Below, piece by piece: positions 45,440 to 53,841 of a stretch of 64,000 bases of DNA (within the stretch, counting starts at the first letter, position 1; each line of letters begins with the position of its first letter). Source of the DNA: Puniceibacterium sediminis (GTDB lineage Bacteria; Pseudomonadota; Alphaproteobacteria; Rhodobacterales; Rhodobacteraceae). The DNA is taken from positions 62,001-126,000 of the forward strand of contig NZ_FZNN01000001.1 of assembly GCF_900188035.1 (NCBI RefSeq). Reading direction: 5' to 3'. The notes beneath the pieces are model-generated. The model searched no databases and was not told where the DNA came from. It saw only the letters and a list, made by a program, of their open reading frames with translations. Made by a program: the position numbers and the translations under genes.

Positions 45440-46960
45440 TCAGGCCACATGGGCCACCTCCATGTCATGCGCGCCGCCCATCATCAGGCCGATCTGTTCC
45501 ATGTTCAGCTCGGACACCGGGCGCAGCGGGGACAGCCGCCCTTCGTTCAGCGCGCCGAACCGGTCCGAGACTTCCATGAGTTCATCAAGGTCCTGGCTGA
45601 TCACGATGATCGCCGCGCCCTTGGCGGCCAGATCCAGCAGGGCCTGACGGATGGCGGCGGCGGCGGCGGCATCCACGCCCCAGGTCGGCTGGTTCACCAC
45701 CAGCACATCCGGGCGTTGCAGGATTTCGCGCCCGATCACGAATTTCTGCAGGTTGCCGCCGGACAGTGCACCGGCAGCGGCCATCGGCGACGGGGTGCGC
45801 ACATCGAAAGCCGTGATCACGCTTTGGGCGAATTTGCGCGCCTTGCCCCAGTTCACAAAGCCACGTGACACCAGACCTTCGCGTCGCGCGGCGGTCAGCA
45901 CGCCGTTCTCGATCAGGCTCATCGCGGGGGCGGCGGCGTGGCCCAGCCGTTCCTCGGGGGCCGAGAGCAGGCCCGCATCGCGGCGCGACATTGGCCCGGC
46001 GCGGCTGACATCCTCGCCTTTCAGCGTCACCGATCCGGGGGGCGACAGCCGTTCGCCCGACAGCGCCGCCAGCAATTCGTCCTGACCGTTGCCTGCCACG
46101 CCGCCAAGGCCCAGCACCTCGCCCGCCTTCACCGAAAACGAGATGTCGCGCAGTGGTGTGCCGAAGGCGCCGGGGGCGGGCAGTGACAGGTTCTGCACTT
46201 CCAGCAGCACCGCGCCCGAGGCATGGGCGCGCGCGACTGGGGCCGCAAAGGAGGAGCCGACCATGAGTTCGCCCAGCTCCCGCGCGGTTGATTCTGCCGG
46301 GGTGCAGGTGGCGACCTTTTTGCCCAAGCGCAGGATCGTGGCGTGGTCGCAGAGGCTGCGGATCTCTTCGAGCTTGTGCGAGATATAGAGGATTGCCGTG
46401 CCTTCGGATGACAGTTTGCGCAGGGTGGCAAAGAGGATCTCGACCTCTTGCGGGGTCAGCACCGAGGTCGGTTCGTCCATGATCAGCAGGCGCGGATTTT
46501 GCAGCAGGCAGCGGATGATTTCGACGCGCTGGCGTTCGCCCGCCGACAGGGTGCCAACCACGCGGAAGGGATCAAGCGGCAGGCCGTAGGTTTCCGACAC
46601 CTCGCGGATCTGGCGGGCCAGATCGCGGGTCTTTGGCGGGTTTTCCATGCCGAGGGCGACGTTTTCGGCGACCGAGAGTGCCTCGAACAGGGAAAAATGC
46701 TGAAACACCATCGACACGCCGGAGGCGCGGGCGGCCTTGGGTTCACCCGGAACATAGGGCGCGCCGCCCAGTGTCATGTCGCCCCGGTCCGGTTTGACAA
46801 GGCCGTAGATCATCTTGACCAGCGTCGATTTGCCAGCGCCGTTTTCGCCCAGCAGGGCGTGGATTTCGCCGACACGGATGTCGAACGACACGTCGTCATT
46901 GGCGACGACACCCGGATAGGCCTTTGTCAGGCCCCGGAGGCTGAGGAGTGTGTCTGCCAC
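45440..46960 (-). CDS. ABC transporter ATP-binding protein (BMP/nucleoside type)
   Basis: This 506-residue protein has two ATPase modules, as usual for BMP and sugar importers. The first has Walker A GENGAGKST near residue 37, LSAGERQRVEI and LLIMDEPTSVL. The second has LSGGNLQKFVIGREI and VVNQPTWGVD but a degenerate Walker A (GGVAGNGQDELL). The GTG at 46960 is chosen as start; it overlaps the end of xdhC by 34 bases, so translation is likely coupled. Confidence 0.9.
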   Translation of the reverse strand: MADTLLSLRGLTKAYPGVVANDDVSFDIRVGEIHALLGENGAGKSTLVKMIYGLVKPDRGDMTLGGAPYVPGEPKAARASGVSMVFQHFSLFEALSVAENVALGMENPPKTRDLARQIREVSETYGLPLDPFRVVGTLSAGERQRVEIIRCLLQNPRLLIMDEPTSVLTPQEVEILFATLRKLSSEGTAILYISHKLEEIRSLCDHATILRLGKKVATCTPAESTARELGELMVGSSFAAPVARAHASGAVLLEVQNLSLPAPGAFGTPLRDISFSVKAGEVLGLGGVAGNGQDELLAALSGERLSPPGSVTLKGEDVSRAGPMSRRDAGLLSAPEERLGHAAAPAMSLIENGVLTAARREGLVSRGFVNWGKARKFAQSVITAFDVRTPSPMAAAGALSGGNLQKFVIGREILQRPDVLVVNQPTWGVDAAAAAAIRQALLDLAAKGAAIIVISQDLDELMEVSDRFGALNEGRLSPLRPVSELNMEQIGLMMGGAHDMEVAHVA

Positions 46961-47868
46961 GTCGCACTGTCCCTGTCTTTTTGCGTGTCGAGTATCTGGG
47001 CCGCTACCCCAACTGCAATGGCCTGCGGATGTTTGCCAAGCTGTTTCTGCCCGATCGGACAGCAAATGCGCGCAATTTGGGCATCGGTATGCCCCAGGTT
47101 GCGCAGGCGGCTGCGGAAACGCGCCCACTTTGTGTCCGACCCGATGAGTCCCGCGAAATCAAAGCCATGAGACAGGAGCGCATGGCACAGGGCAAGGTCA
47201 AGTTCGTGACTGTAGGTCAGGATCAGGTGCCGCGCGCCCCTTGGCGCAAGGGGTACGGCGCGGGTCGGATCGGCGGCGGGCAGGGTCGTCACGCCGGGCG
47301 GGACGGTGGCGGGAAAGCGTTCGGGGCCGGTATCGACCCAGGTGATCGCGAGGTCCGGCATGGGGTGCAGCACATCGACCAGCGCGCGGCCCACGTGCCC
47401 CGCGCCCCAGATCCAGAGGTGGGTCGCGGGCACCAGTAGCGGCTCGATCATCCAGCCTTGCAGCAGTTGGGGTTTGGGGGCCTCTCCGCGCGCCCGGGCG
47501 CGATCAATCAGGCGCTGCACGGCAAGCGGAGGGGTGCCGGGGCCGCGGGCGATCACCGGTTGGTCGCGCAGGGCGGCAAGGCTTTTGGCATCAAAGTGTT
47601 CGCAAAGCAGGGTTACGGCGCCGCCGCAGCATTGGCCGAGTTCGGGGCCAAGCGCATGGCGGCTGATGCCGGTGTGTGACAGCGCCCTTGCCGCGGCCTG
47701 ATATTCCAGCGCGCCGCCGCCGATGGTGCCCGACTGCCCACTGTCCCAGACCAGCATCGCGGCCCCCACTTCGCGCGGGGAGGACCCGGCGACGGCGGCG
47801 ATGACGACGCGGGCAACGGTGCCGTGGCGCTTCACGGCGGCGTCGAGGGCGGCGAGGTCAAAGCCCAT
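46927..47868 (-). CDS. xdhC: Xanthine dehydrogenase accessory protein XdhC
   Basis: This 313-residue XdhC/CoxI protein inserts the sulfurated molybdenum cofactor into XdhB. GGGALEY and CCGGAVTLLCEHF are the N-terminal motif region, and the Rossmann-like part has WIWGAGHVGRALVDVL and YSHELDLALCHALL, then FAGLIGSDTKWARFRSRL. It lies just after xdhB on the same strand and overlaps the ATPase gene. The C-terminal 30 residues are less conserved-looking and are where the overlap falls. Confidence 0.92.
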   Translation of the reverse strand: MGFDLAALDAAVKRHGTVARVVIAAVAGSSPREVGAAMLVWDSGQSGTIGGGALEYQAAARALSHTGISRHALGPELGQCCGGAVTLLCEHFDAKSLAALRDQPVIARGPGTPPLAVQRLIDRARARGEAPKPQLLQGWMIEPLLVPATHLWIWGAGHVGRALVDVLHPMPDLAITWVDTGPERFPATVPPGVTTLPAADPTRAVPLAPRGARHLILTYSHELDLALCHALLSHGFDFAGLIGSDTKWARFRSRLRNLGHTDAQIARICCPIGQKQLGKHPQAIAVGVAAQILDTQKDRDSATWQTHSSASGA

Positions 47869-47915
47869 GCCGGTCCCCCCGCGTCAGGGCCGACCGCTGG
47901 CGCGGATCGGGGGAA

Positions 47916-50342
47916 TCAGTCTGCATCGCGCACCCGCTGGATTGCGGCCAACACCCGTTCCGGCGTGGCTGGCGCGTCGAGCGCCGGGTAGGTCGTGCCG
48001 CAGGCGGCGATGGCATCGGACAGGGCCATCAGGACCGATATCCCCAGCATGAATGGCGGCTCGCCCACGGCTTTGGAGCGGTAGATGGTGTCTTCGCGGT
48101 TTTCGGCGTCCCAGAGGGCGACGTTGAACACGGCGGGGCGGTCCGAACAGGCGGGGATCTTGTAGGTCGAGGGCGCATGGGTGCGCAAAGCGCCATCTTC
48201 GTCCCAGACGAGTTCCTCGGTGGTGAGCCAGCCTGCACCCTGCACAAAGCCGCCTTCGACCTGGCCGATGTCCAGCGCCGGGTTCAGCGAGGCACCCGCA
48301 TCATGCAGGATGTCGGTGCGCAGGATGCGGTATTCGCCGGTGAGGGTGTCCACAACGACCTCTGAACAGGCTGCGCCATAGGCGAAATAGAAGAACGGGC
48401 GGCCCTGTCCCCGGATCCGGTCCCATTCAAGCTTGGGCGTCTTGTAGAACCCGGTGGCGGACAGGCTGATGCGGTTTTCATAGGCCAGCGTGGCGACCTG
48501 AGCAAAGGTGTAGGTCTTGCCGCCTGCGTGCACCTCGCCCGCTTCGAAGCGGATCGCGGCGGCGTCGGTCTGGTGTATTTCGGCCAGCAGGTCGGCCATG
48601 CGGTCGCGGATGGTGTCGCAGGCGGCCTTGACCGCCATGCCGTTGAGGTCGGAGCCGGAGGATGCCGCCGTGGCCGAGGTGTTGGGCACCTTGGCGGTGT
48701 CGGTGGCGGTGATCTTGACCGCATCGAGCGGCACCCCGAAACGCGAGGCTGCGACCTGCGCGACCTTCTGGAACAGGCCCTGTCCCATTTCGGTGCCGCC
48801 GTGGTTCATGTGGATCGAACCGTCCTGATAGACATGCACCAGCGCCCCGGCCTGATTGAGGTGGGTGAGCGTGAAGGAAATGCCGAATTTCACCGGTGTC
48901 AGGGCGATCCCGCGTTTGAGAACCGGATTGGCGGCGTTCAAGTCCGCGATGCCCGTGCGCCGGGTCGCGTAATCGGCGGTGGCTGCCAGTGCATCGGTCA
49001 TTTCGTGCAGGATGAAATCCTCGACCGGCTGGCCATAGGGCGTGGTCTGCACCCCTGCGGGCGCCTGCAGGGCCCGCCCCGGCGGCACATCATCAACGGC
49101 CCCGCGTGACGTCAGATCTTCTCCGGACTTCATCTGTCCGGAAATACTCTCGGGGGGGCGCGGCGCAGCCGCGTGGGGGGCAGACAGCCCCCCTGCAACG
49201 CTGGGCGCATAATAATTCGCGCGCCGCACCGCCAGCGGATCAAGCCCGAGGGTATGCGCCACGTGGTCCATCACCCGTTCGATGCCAAGCATCCCCTGCG
49301 GGCCGCCGAAACCGCGAAAGGCGGTGGCGCTCTGGGTGTTGGTGCGCAGGCGGTGGCTTTCGATGCGGGCATGTTCAAGGTGATAGGCGTTATCCGCATG
49401 CAGCATGGCGCGGTCGGCCACCGGGATCGACAGGTCCTGCGCCCAGCCGCAGCGGGTCATCTGCACGAATTCGACGCCCGCCAGCCGCCCCGCATCGTCG
49501 AACCCGGCACGGTAGTCGATGCGGAAATCGTGGCGTTTGCCGGTGATGATCATGTCGTCATCGCGGTCATAGCGCATCTTGCAGGGCTTGCCGGTCAGGC
49601 GTGCCGCGACGGCGCAGGCCACGGCCAGTGCGTTGCCCTGACTTTCCTTGCCGCCGAAACCGCCACCCATGCGCCGGATTTCGACCCGGACGGCGTGCAT
49701 CGGGCGGCCAATCGCCTCGGCCACCTTGTGCTGAATTTCGGTCGGGTGCTGGGTCGAGCTGTGTACCAGCATGTCGCCATCTTCGCCCGGCAGGGCCAGC
49801 GCGGCCTGCCCTTCGAGGTAGAAATGTTCCTGACCGCCCATCGCGATCTGGCCTTCGATCTGGTGGGGGGCAGTGTCGATGGCTTCGTCGGTATCGCCCT
49901 TTTGCCAGATGCGCGGGCCATCCTCGAACCGGCTGTCGGCCTCCATCGCGTCTTCGTAGCTGAGGATCGCGTCGCGTTTCTGATAGGTGATCGCGGCCAT
50001 TTTTGCGGCCCTGCGTGCGGCAAGGTGGCTGGTGGCGACGACAAGGAATATGGGCTGCCCGAGGTAGTGGATCGTGCTGCCCGAGAGCAGCGGTTCGTCA
50101 TGCGCCGAGGGCGAGACATCGTTGGCAAAGGGCAGATCACGCGCCTGAAGCACGGCGATGACGCCCGGGGCGCTGCGCACCGGGGCAAGGTCCAGATCGG
50201 TGATGCGCCCGGCGGCGATGGTCGCCGTGCCAAAGGCCAGGTGAAGCGTGCCGGTCGGGGTGGGGATGTCGTCGACATAGCGGGCCGCGCCGGTGACGTG
50301 CAGGCGGGCGGCGTCATGGGGGAGGGGTTTGGCGACGGTCAT
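47916..50342 (-). CDS. xdhB: Xanthine dehydrogenase molybdopterin-binding subunit XdhB
   Basis: This 808-residue molybdenum subunit has FGGKESQGNALAVACAVAAR, TAFRGFGGPQG and the active-site segment SGSDLNGMAVKAACDTIRDR, plus GEPPFMLGISVLMALSDAI near the end. It oxidises hypoxanthine to xanthine and urate with XdhA. Residues of about 384-406 are encoded by a copy of the GC-rich hairpin element, giving AGGLSAPHAAAPRPPE followed by SISGQMK, between RANYYAPS and TTPYGQPVED. The frame stays open. The stop of xdhA overlaps this start (ATGA). Confidence 0.94.
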   Translation of the reverse strand: MTVAKPLPHDAARLHVTGAARYVDDIPTPTGTLHLAFGTATIAAGRITDLDLAPVRSAPGVIAVLQARDLPFANDVSPSAHDEPLLSGSTIHYLGQPIFLVVATSHLAARRAAKMAAITYQKRDAILSYEDAMEADSRFEDGPRIWQKGDTDEAIDTAPHQIEGQIAMGGQEHFYLEGQAALALPGEDGDMLVHSSTQHPTEIQHKVAEAIGRPMHAVRVEIRRMGGGFGGKESQGNALAVACAVAARLTGKPCKMRYDRDDDMIITGKRHDFRIDYRAGFDDAGRLAGVEFVQMTRCGWAQDLSIPVADRAMLHADNAYHLEHARIESHRLRTNTQSATAFRGFGGPQGMLGIERVMDHVAHTLGLDPLAVRRANYYAPSVAGGLSAPHAAAPRPPESISGQMKSGEDLTSRGAVDDVPPGRALQAPAGVQTTPYGQPVEDFILHEMTDALAATADYATRRTGIADLNAANPVLKRGIALTPVKFGISFTLTHLNQAGALVHVYQDGSIHMNHGGTEMGQGLFQKVAQVAASRFGVPLDAVKITATDTAKVPNTSATAASSGSDLNGMAVKAACDTIRDRMADLLAEIHQTDAAAIRFEAGEVHAGGKTYTFAQVATLAYENRISLSATGFYKTPKLEWDRIRGQGRPFFYFAYGAACSEVVVDTLTGEYRILRTDILHDAGASLNPALDIGQVEGGFVQGAGWLTTEELVWDEDGALRTHAPSTYKIPACSDRPAVFNVALWDAENREDTIYRSKAVGEPPFMLGISVLMALSDAIAACGTTYPALDAPATPERVLAAIQRVRDAD
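49127..49193 (-). repeat. GC-rich hairpin element inside xdhB, copy C
   Basis: Read on the minus strand it starts with the same 19 bases as copy A (GGGGGGCTGTCTGCCCCCC), then a second GC palindrome GGCTGCGCC with flanks, and the tail GAGAGTATTTCCGGACAGA then TGAAGT. It is translated in frame within xdhB. Confidence 0.85.
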
Positions 50343-51724
50343 GGCGTCACCCCCAGCACCGAGACCGGGTCGCCCAGATCCTCCAGCAGGTAGCGGGTGA
50401 GCATGTTGCGGGCCGTGGTCAGGCGGTATTCCGCGCTGGCGCGCATGTCCGAGAGCGGTTGGAAGTCATCCTCCCATGCGTGGCGGGCGGCGGCGATGGT
50501 GTCGTGGGTCCAGGGCTTGCCGGTCAGGGCGGATTCGACCCGCGATGCGCGTTTGGGTGTTCCGGCAAGGCCGCCAAAGGCGATGCGGGCGTCCGAGACC
50601 TTGCCATCCTCGACCGTGATGCTGAAGGCACCGCAGACGGCGGAAATATCCTGATCAAAGCGTTTGGACAGCTTGTAGACCCGCAGCCGGTCGGGCTGGC
50701 GGGGGATGGTCACGGCCTCGACAAATTCGCCGGGCGCGCGCTCCTGTTTGCCGTAGGCGACGAAGAAATCCCCGATCGGCAGGTCGCGGCGGGTGTTGCG
50801 GTGGCGCAGGTGCAGCGTGGCGTTCAGGGCAATCAGCGCGGGCGGGTTGTCCCCGATGGGCGAACCGTTCGCGATATTGCCACCGATGGTCGCCGCAGCG
50901 CGGACCTGAGCCGAGCCATAGCGCCGGATCATTTCGGCGTAGGACGGATGCAGGCGGCGCATCAGCGGCAGGACCCGGTCCATGGTCACACCCGCGCCGA
51001 TGCGCACGCCGGTGTCGGTTTCGGTGATCTGTTGCAGATCCCGGCAGCGGTTCAGGAAAATCGTCTGCGGCAGGGCGCGCAGCCCCTTGGTGACCCAAAG
51101 CCCGACATCGGTGGCGCCGGCCACCAGCGTGGCGTCGGGATTGTCGGCGTAAAGCTGGGCCAGGGCGTCGGCGGTTTCGGGGGCGTGGGCATTGCCCGAA
51201 TCTGTCTGCGGCGCGGTGTAGGGGGTGACGCGGCTGGATTCGCCCGCCAGCCAGTCGGGGATGGGTGCATTCTGTGCTGCCTTCGCAGCGCGGATGATCG
51301 GCGCGTAGCCGGTGCAGCGGCAAAGGTTCCCGGCCAGTGCATCGTCGTGGCCGGTATCGCCGTTGGCATGGGCGGTGGCCATCGACATCACAAAACCCGG
51401 TGTGCAAAATCCGCATTGCGACCCGTGGTGGTCGATCATCGCCTGCTGAACGGGGTGCAGGGTGCCGTCGGGGGCGGTCAGTCCTTCGACCGTGCGCAGC
51501 GCCTTGCCGTGCAACTGGGGCAGGAACAGGATGCAGGCGTTCAGCGCGCGGGCCCCGGTCTGGTCCGTGACCATGACCGTGCAGGCACCGCAATCGCCTT
51601 CGTTGCAGCCCTCTTTTGTGCCGGTCAGACCGCGGTCCTCGCGCAGCCAGTCGAGCAGGGTTGTCGTCGCATCGACGTCCCTGATCTCAACACTCTCTCC
51701 GTTCAGAAGAAAGGTGATATCCAT
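50339..51724 (-). CDS. xdhA: Xanthine dehydrogenase small subunit XdhA
   Basis: This 461-residue subunit has two [2Fe-2S] clusters: C-rich GCNEGDCGACTVMV near residues 38-51, and SQCGFCTPGF with NLCRCTGYAP further on. The FAD domain contains LVAGATDVGLWVTKG and TIGGNIANGSPIGDNPP, the FAD pyrophosphate motif. The C-terminal CO dehydrogenase flavoprotein domain ends the protein. It passes electrons from XdhB to NAD. It is the first gene of the xdhABC-BMP operon. Confidence 0.95.
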   Translation of the reverse strand: MDITFLLNGESVEIRDVDATTTLLDWLREDRGLTGTKEGCNEGDCGACTVMVTDQTGARALNACILFLPQLHGKALRTVEGLTAPDGTLHPVQQAMIDHHGSQCGFCTPGFVMSMATAHANGDTGHDDALAGNLCRCTGYAPIIRAAKAAQNAPIPDWLAGESSRVTPYTAPQTDSGNAHAPETADALAQLYADNPDATLVAGATDVGLWVTKGLRALPQTIFLNRCRDLQQITETDTGVRIGAGVTMDRVLPLMRRLHPSYAEMIRRYGSAQVRAAATIGGNIANGSPIGDNPPALIALNATLHLRHRNTRRDLPIGDFFVAYGKQERAPGEFVEAVTIPRQPDRLRVYKLSKRFDQDISAVCGAFSITVEDGKVSDARIAFGGLAGTPKRASRVESALTGKPWTHDTIAAARHAWEDDFQPLSDMRASAEYRLTTARNMLTRYLLEDLGDPVSVLGVTP

Positions 51725-51976
51725 GATGAAGACCTGCCGCGTTACCGAAAAGACCCCAAGTCTGCGCGCCCTCGATGCGGCGTAGAAGTTGCGCGGGTCA
51801 GTTTTTGACTGGCGTTCAGGCTAGGCGGGGGAAAACCTGCTTGGCAAGGGAAAAATCATGGTCCCGCCGCGGCAAGCCGACAGCGATGCCGGAATTTTGG
51901 GCAGGCTGGGTGATGACAAGAGGGTCGCGGCAACGGGCCGGACAGAAGAAATTATTCCTGAGGAATTTCGGCCGAC

Positions 51977-52018
51977 TTGACGCGCGTCAAAATCCGAATG
52001 TGCAGTGGGCGTTATAAG
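51977..52018 (+). promoter_or_regulatory. FNR-type operator and -10 box
   Basis: A perfect 14-bp palindrome TTGACGCGCGTCAA (51977-51990) fits the FNR/Dnr class consensus TTGA-N6-TCAA. TATAAG at 52013-52018 is a good -10. If transcription starts near 52025, the palindrome centre is at -41.5, the class II activation position. It lies 53 bp before the Gly-rich protein gene. Confidence 0.7.
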
Positions 52019-52042
52019 CGAACAACATGTGGAGGAATTAGC

Positions 52043-52855
52043 ATGTCGTTCAAATTGAAATCAAATACCAAGCTGGTTTGCGTCTCGGCACTGGCCATCG
52101 GGGCGGCTGTAGCCTTCGGTAGCATTGGCGATCCGGTGTCGCTCTTTGCAAAGTCGGCCTTTGCTGAGTCTCACTCGGGAAATGGTCAGGGAAATCAAGC
52201 CCAGGGGGAAGGCCAAGGCCAAGGTCAGGGGCAGGGCGGTCAGGGTAGCGGTGGCCACGAAGACGGTGGCCACGAAGATGGCGGGGCCACGGACGCTGGC
52301 AGTGGCGGTTCGGGCAACGCGGGTGGTCCGTCGGACGACTCCGAAGGTCAGGGACCGGCGGCCGGTCAGGGCGGATCGGGCGGCGGCAAGCCGGTCTGGG
52401 CAGCCGAGGGCATTCCCGAGGTCGAACTGGGCCGCCTGAGCGTGGCGCGTTCACCTGATTCCGTGCTCAACCGGGCGTTGGAAGAGGCTCTGTCCAACTT
52501 CACACCCGAAATGGCCGACTTCTACAATCTGACGCTGGATCAGGCGATCCTGCAGCTGGCCACGAATTTCGACGACTTGCTCTTCGTCGACTCGCCGTTG
52601 CAGAACCTCGCGCTGTTCAAGGATGCACTGGATGGCAGTTCAATCCTGTCCACATATGGGGTGTCCACTCCGTCGACGGCGTTGCTGCCCGTGTTCCTGG
52701 GAACTGCATCCGACAAGACGTTGGAAGTCACTCCTTTGACTGCCTATGCGGTGGTCAAGATCCTGACCGGGGCAGAGCTGACTGATGCGCAGGCGACCGC
52801 GCTGGCAGCAGATGCCGAAGCGGTTCGGGTCGCGGTACTGACGGGTCACGGCTGA
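52043..52855 (+). CDS. Gly-rich secreted protein of unknown function
   Basis: This 270-residue protein has a signal peptide up to about residue 41 (ends AKSAFA-ESHSG). A low-complexity Gly/Gln/Asp-rich region (about residues 44-115) has GQGQGQGQGG and a duplicated GHEDGGHEDGG. The C-terminal ~140 residues are ordered-looking (VLNRALEEALSNFTPEMADF, VVKILTGAELTDAQATALA). I do not recognise the family. The start has GGAGG upstream, and the FNR-type promoter in front suggests induction at low oxygen. Confidence 0.75.
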   Translation: MSFKLKSNTKLVCVSALAIGAAVAFGSIGDPVSLFAKSAFAESHSGNGQGNQAQGEGQGQGQGQGGQGSGGHEDGGHEDGGATDAGSGGSGNAGGPSDDSEGQGPAAGQGGSGGGKPVWAAEGIPEVELGRLSVARSPDSVLNRALEEALSNFTPEMADFYNLTLDQAILQLATNFDDLLFVDSPLQNLALFKDALDGSSILSTYGVSTPSTALLPVFLGTASDKTLEVTPLTAYAVVKILTGAELTDAQATALAADAEAVRVAVLTGHG

Positions 52856-52886
52856 CTATTCACAAAGTCAAATTTAAGGTAAAATT

Positions 52887-52916
52887 CCTCAGGCCCGCAA
52901 TTTCGCGGGCCTGAGG
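52887..52916 (+). terminator. Hairpin after the Gly-rich protein gene
   Basis: CCTCAGGCCCGC pairs perfectly with GCGGGCCTGAGG around a 6-base loop (12-bp stem), 32 bp after the stop. T tract is poor on the plus strand. Confidence 0.65.
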
Positions 52917-52941
52917 CGTGTGGCAGTAAAAGGCTTACCCT

Positions 52942-53756
52942 GTGAAAATACGTAAATTAACGCTGACGGCTGCGGCACTTGCCCTCAGTCAGTACGCAAC
53001 TGCGGCGGGCGCCAATGGCCTGACGCCGGTGGTTGAGAACCCGGCCATTGCCCTGCCGACACCTGCATCCGCGGCGGGGCCCTATGTGCGCGGTGCGCTG
53101 GGCAAGGCACGTTCCGAGGCGCAGAACGCCTATTGGGAGCCGCCGGGTTTTCCGGGCGATCCGCGGGTCCATTTCAATATGGATGTCGATGATGCCAGCT
53201 TTGTCGAAGCGGCGATCGGGTACGACTTTGCCAATGGTTTCCGTGGCGATCTGGCGTTTTCCGGTTTTGGCGAAGCGGATTTCGACGGTGACTGGTCGCA
53301 CACCAATCCGACCACGCCCGGGCCGCATGCGGATATGAGCGGGTCGATCAAGAGCCGGGCGATGATGCTGAACGGCTACTTTGAACCGCTGGCCTACATG
53401 GGGCGGCATGAGTCGTTTCAGCCGTTTTTGACGGCGGGCATTGGTATGGCCAGAAACGAGATGAGCGACTGGACGCGCACCAATGCGACCTCGACCCCGG
53501 TTTCACGCACGTTCGAAGGCGACACCAACACCGGCTTTGCCTGGTCGGTGGGTTTTGGCGTCTCGGCCGAGCTGAACACAGGTGGCCGCCCGGTTTTCCT
53601 CGAGGCGAGTTATCGCTATTTCGACCTGGGCACTGCCTCGGGGTCGATACGCCCGTGCCGGGCAGCGGCTCGTCCAGCCCTGTCACGCCACTGGAGTTCG
53701 ATCAGCGCGATCACGTGATTTCGGTCGGCATCCGGGTTCCGCTGGGCAACTTCTGA
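52942..53756 (+). pseudogene. Outer-membrane beta-barrel protein gene with a frameshift
   Basis: The gene starts with GTG (MKIRKLTLTAAALALSQYAT, a signal peptide) and encodes an OmpA/Opa-like eight-stranded barrel. The frame runs to a stop at 53716-53718 and ends in a tail unlike a barrel (RPCRAAARPALSRHWSS). In the +2 frame from 53643 the sequence reads VDTPVPGSGSSSPVTPLEF then DQRDHVISVGIRVPLGNF, ending with a terminal Phe at 53751-53756, as real outer-membrane barrels do. One G missing from the G run at 53640-53643 explains this. It may be a true mutation or a sequencing error. Confidence 0.75.
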
Positions 53757-53780
53757 TCTGACGCGCAGGATTGTGCGCTG

Positions 53781-53810
53781 AGGGGTCGCATCGCGGATGT
53801 GACCCCTTTT
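53781..53810 (+). terminator. Rho-independent terminator after the barrel gene
   Basis: AGGGGTC pairs with GACCCCT (with an inner CATC/GATG helix), followed by TTTT. It is 25 bp after the restored barrel stop and 31 bp before dnaE. Confidence 0.75.
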
Positions 53811-53841
53811 CCTATCGCGGGATACTTCATACTGAGGGTAC

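Noticed and set aside
49173-50393. A 406-codon plus-strand frame in xdhB
   Set aside because: It is an antisense shadow, without family features or a start context.
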